This document shows positions 63,841-64,000 of a stretch of 64,000 nucleotides of DNA, piece by piece. Where the stretch lies: assembly GCF_051401765.1 (NCBI RefSeq), contig NW_027480600.1, forward strand, positions 496,001-560,000. Reading direction: 5' to 3'. The notes under the pieces are model-generated. The model was not told the DNA's origin and did not search any database. It saw only the letters and a list, made by a program, of their open reading frames with translations. Numbering within the stretch: the stretch's first letter is position 1; the number at the start of each line of letters is the position of its first letter. Source of the DNA: Calliopsis andreniformis. Lineage: Eukaryota > Arthropoda > Insecta > Hymenoptera > Andrenidae. Made by a program: the position numbers and the translations under genes.

Positions 63841-64000
63841 TCCTCAGTCCTGAACCTTCAATCCTCAATACTCAATCATCAATCCTCAATCCTCAATCCT
63901 CATTCCTCAAACCTCAATCCTCAACCCTCAGTCCTCATATTCAATTCTCAATTGTCAATCCTCAATCCTCAATTCTCAATCTTCAATCCTCAATAATCAA
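63841..64000 (+). repeat. Zone II segment copy at the window end
   Basis: Matches 53651-53810 at offset 10190, including the CATATTCAATT word near 53746 and 63936. It runs off the window. Confidence 0.8.

Larger units (their letters stand above)
1..64000. repeat. Heptanucleotide satellite array, unit TCCTCAA / TTGAGGA
   Basis: Every stretch of the window parses into 7-bp words related to TCCTCAA, nearly all ending in CAA or CAG. Common variants are TCTTCAA, TACTCAA, TTCTCAA, CCCTCAA, ACCTCAA, TCCACAA and TCCTCAG. The register is kept for long distances. It is broken mostly by recurrent 6-mers (TCCTCG, CCCTCA, TCTTCT) and rarely by 8-mers (near 53972, 60611 and 62620). The + strand consensus has no G. 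No stretch over 300 bases lacks the repeat, and none contains anything else I can recognise. Both window edges lie inside the array. Unit and extent are seen directly; heterochromatic satellite identity is inferred. Confidence 0.98.
59141..64000 (+). repeat. Zone IV: F-marker repeat
   Basis: Eight F markers, each with TCCTGAA TTCTCAG near the start and GTCTCCA in the middle, are preceded by the CACACAA module. A 1229-bp segment is directly repeated at an offset of 2009 bp. Between those copies sits a patchwork (61476-62255) with a D-E island. The last 160 bp repeat 53651-53810, a zone II segment, so a further zone change may lie just past the window end. Confidence 0.8.

Noticed and set aside
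1..64000. CRISPR array
   Set aside because: There is no alternation of a constant repeat with unique spacers. All sequence between markers is itself heptamer repeat, and spacings run to hundreds of bases.
1..64000. Telomere repeat
   Set aside because: The unit TTGAGGA is not TTAGGG, TTTAGGG or TTAGG, and the array is much more degenerate and hierarchical than telomeric DNA. Subtelomeric location remains possible.
1..64000. Bacterial short tandemly repeated heptamers (as in heterocystous cyanobacteria)
   Set aside because: Those are short intergenic tracts. A 64-kb gene-free array would be extraordinary in a bacterium, though the sequence alone cannot fully exclude it.
1..64000. tRNA, rRNA or other structured RNA genes
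   Set aside because: Base composition (nearly G-free on one strand) prevents stems, and no conserved RNA motif was recognised.

Overview
The whole window is a single satellite DNA with no gene in it. From the first base to the last it is built of one 7-bp unit, TCCTCAA on the strand given (TTGAGGA on the other), in degenerate variants such as TCTTCAA, TACTCAA, TTCTCAA, CCCTCAA and TCCTCAG. The + strand is almost free of G. I see no non-repeat sequence, RNA gene, transposon, promoter or terminator. A 64-kb array of this kind, with nested higher-order repeats, points to a eukaryotic heterochromatic or subtelomeric satellite in a long-read assembly. That is inference: the species cannot be told from the sequence, and short heptamer arrays also occur in bacteria.

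Many open frames exist on the + strand, but they follow from arithmetic. Seven is coprime to three, so a stop-free heptamer array reads as the same peptide, SSILNPQ, in all three frames. The complement has a TGA every 21 bases in every frame. I therefore annotate no CDS.

Above the heptamer lies a second level: a block of 17 non-identical heptamers (119 bp; about 127 bp in class B), which I call the marker. It runs from TAGAATA to TGTTCAA or TCTTCAA. I find 70 complete or nearly complete copies, all in the same orientation, plus truncated ones. They fall into classes A, A', B, B', C1, C2, D, E and F, with fixed spacings: A to B 971 bp, A' to B' 692 bp, D to E exactly 280 bp (40 heptamers).

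A third level is direct segmental duplication of 0.2-3 kb pieces, nearly identical by eye and sharing private variants. Several breakpoints fall in or beside markers.

Layout: zone I (1-50735) uses markers A, B and C. Zone II (50736-56837) uses mainly D-E pairs. Zone III (56838-59140) is an island of zone I-type sequence. Zone IV (59141-64000) uses F, with a D-E island at 61688-62181. The array reaches both window ends, so its true limits are not seen.
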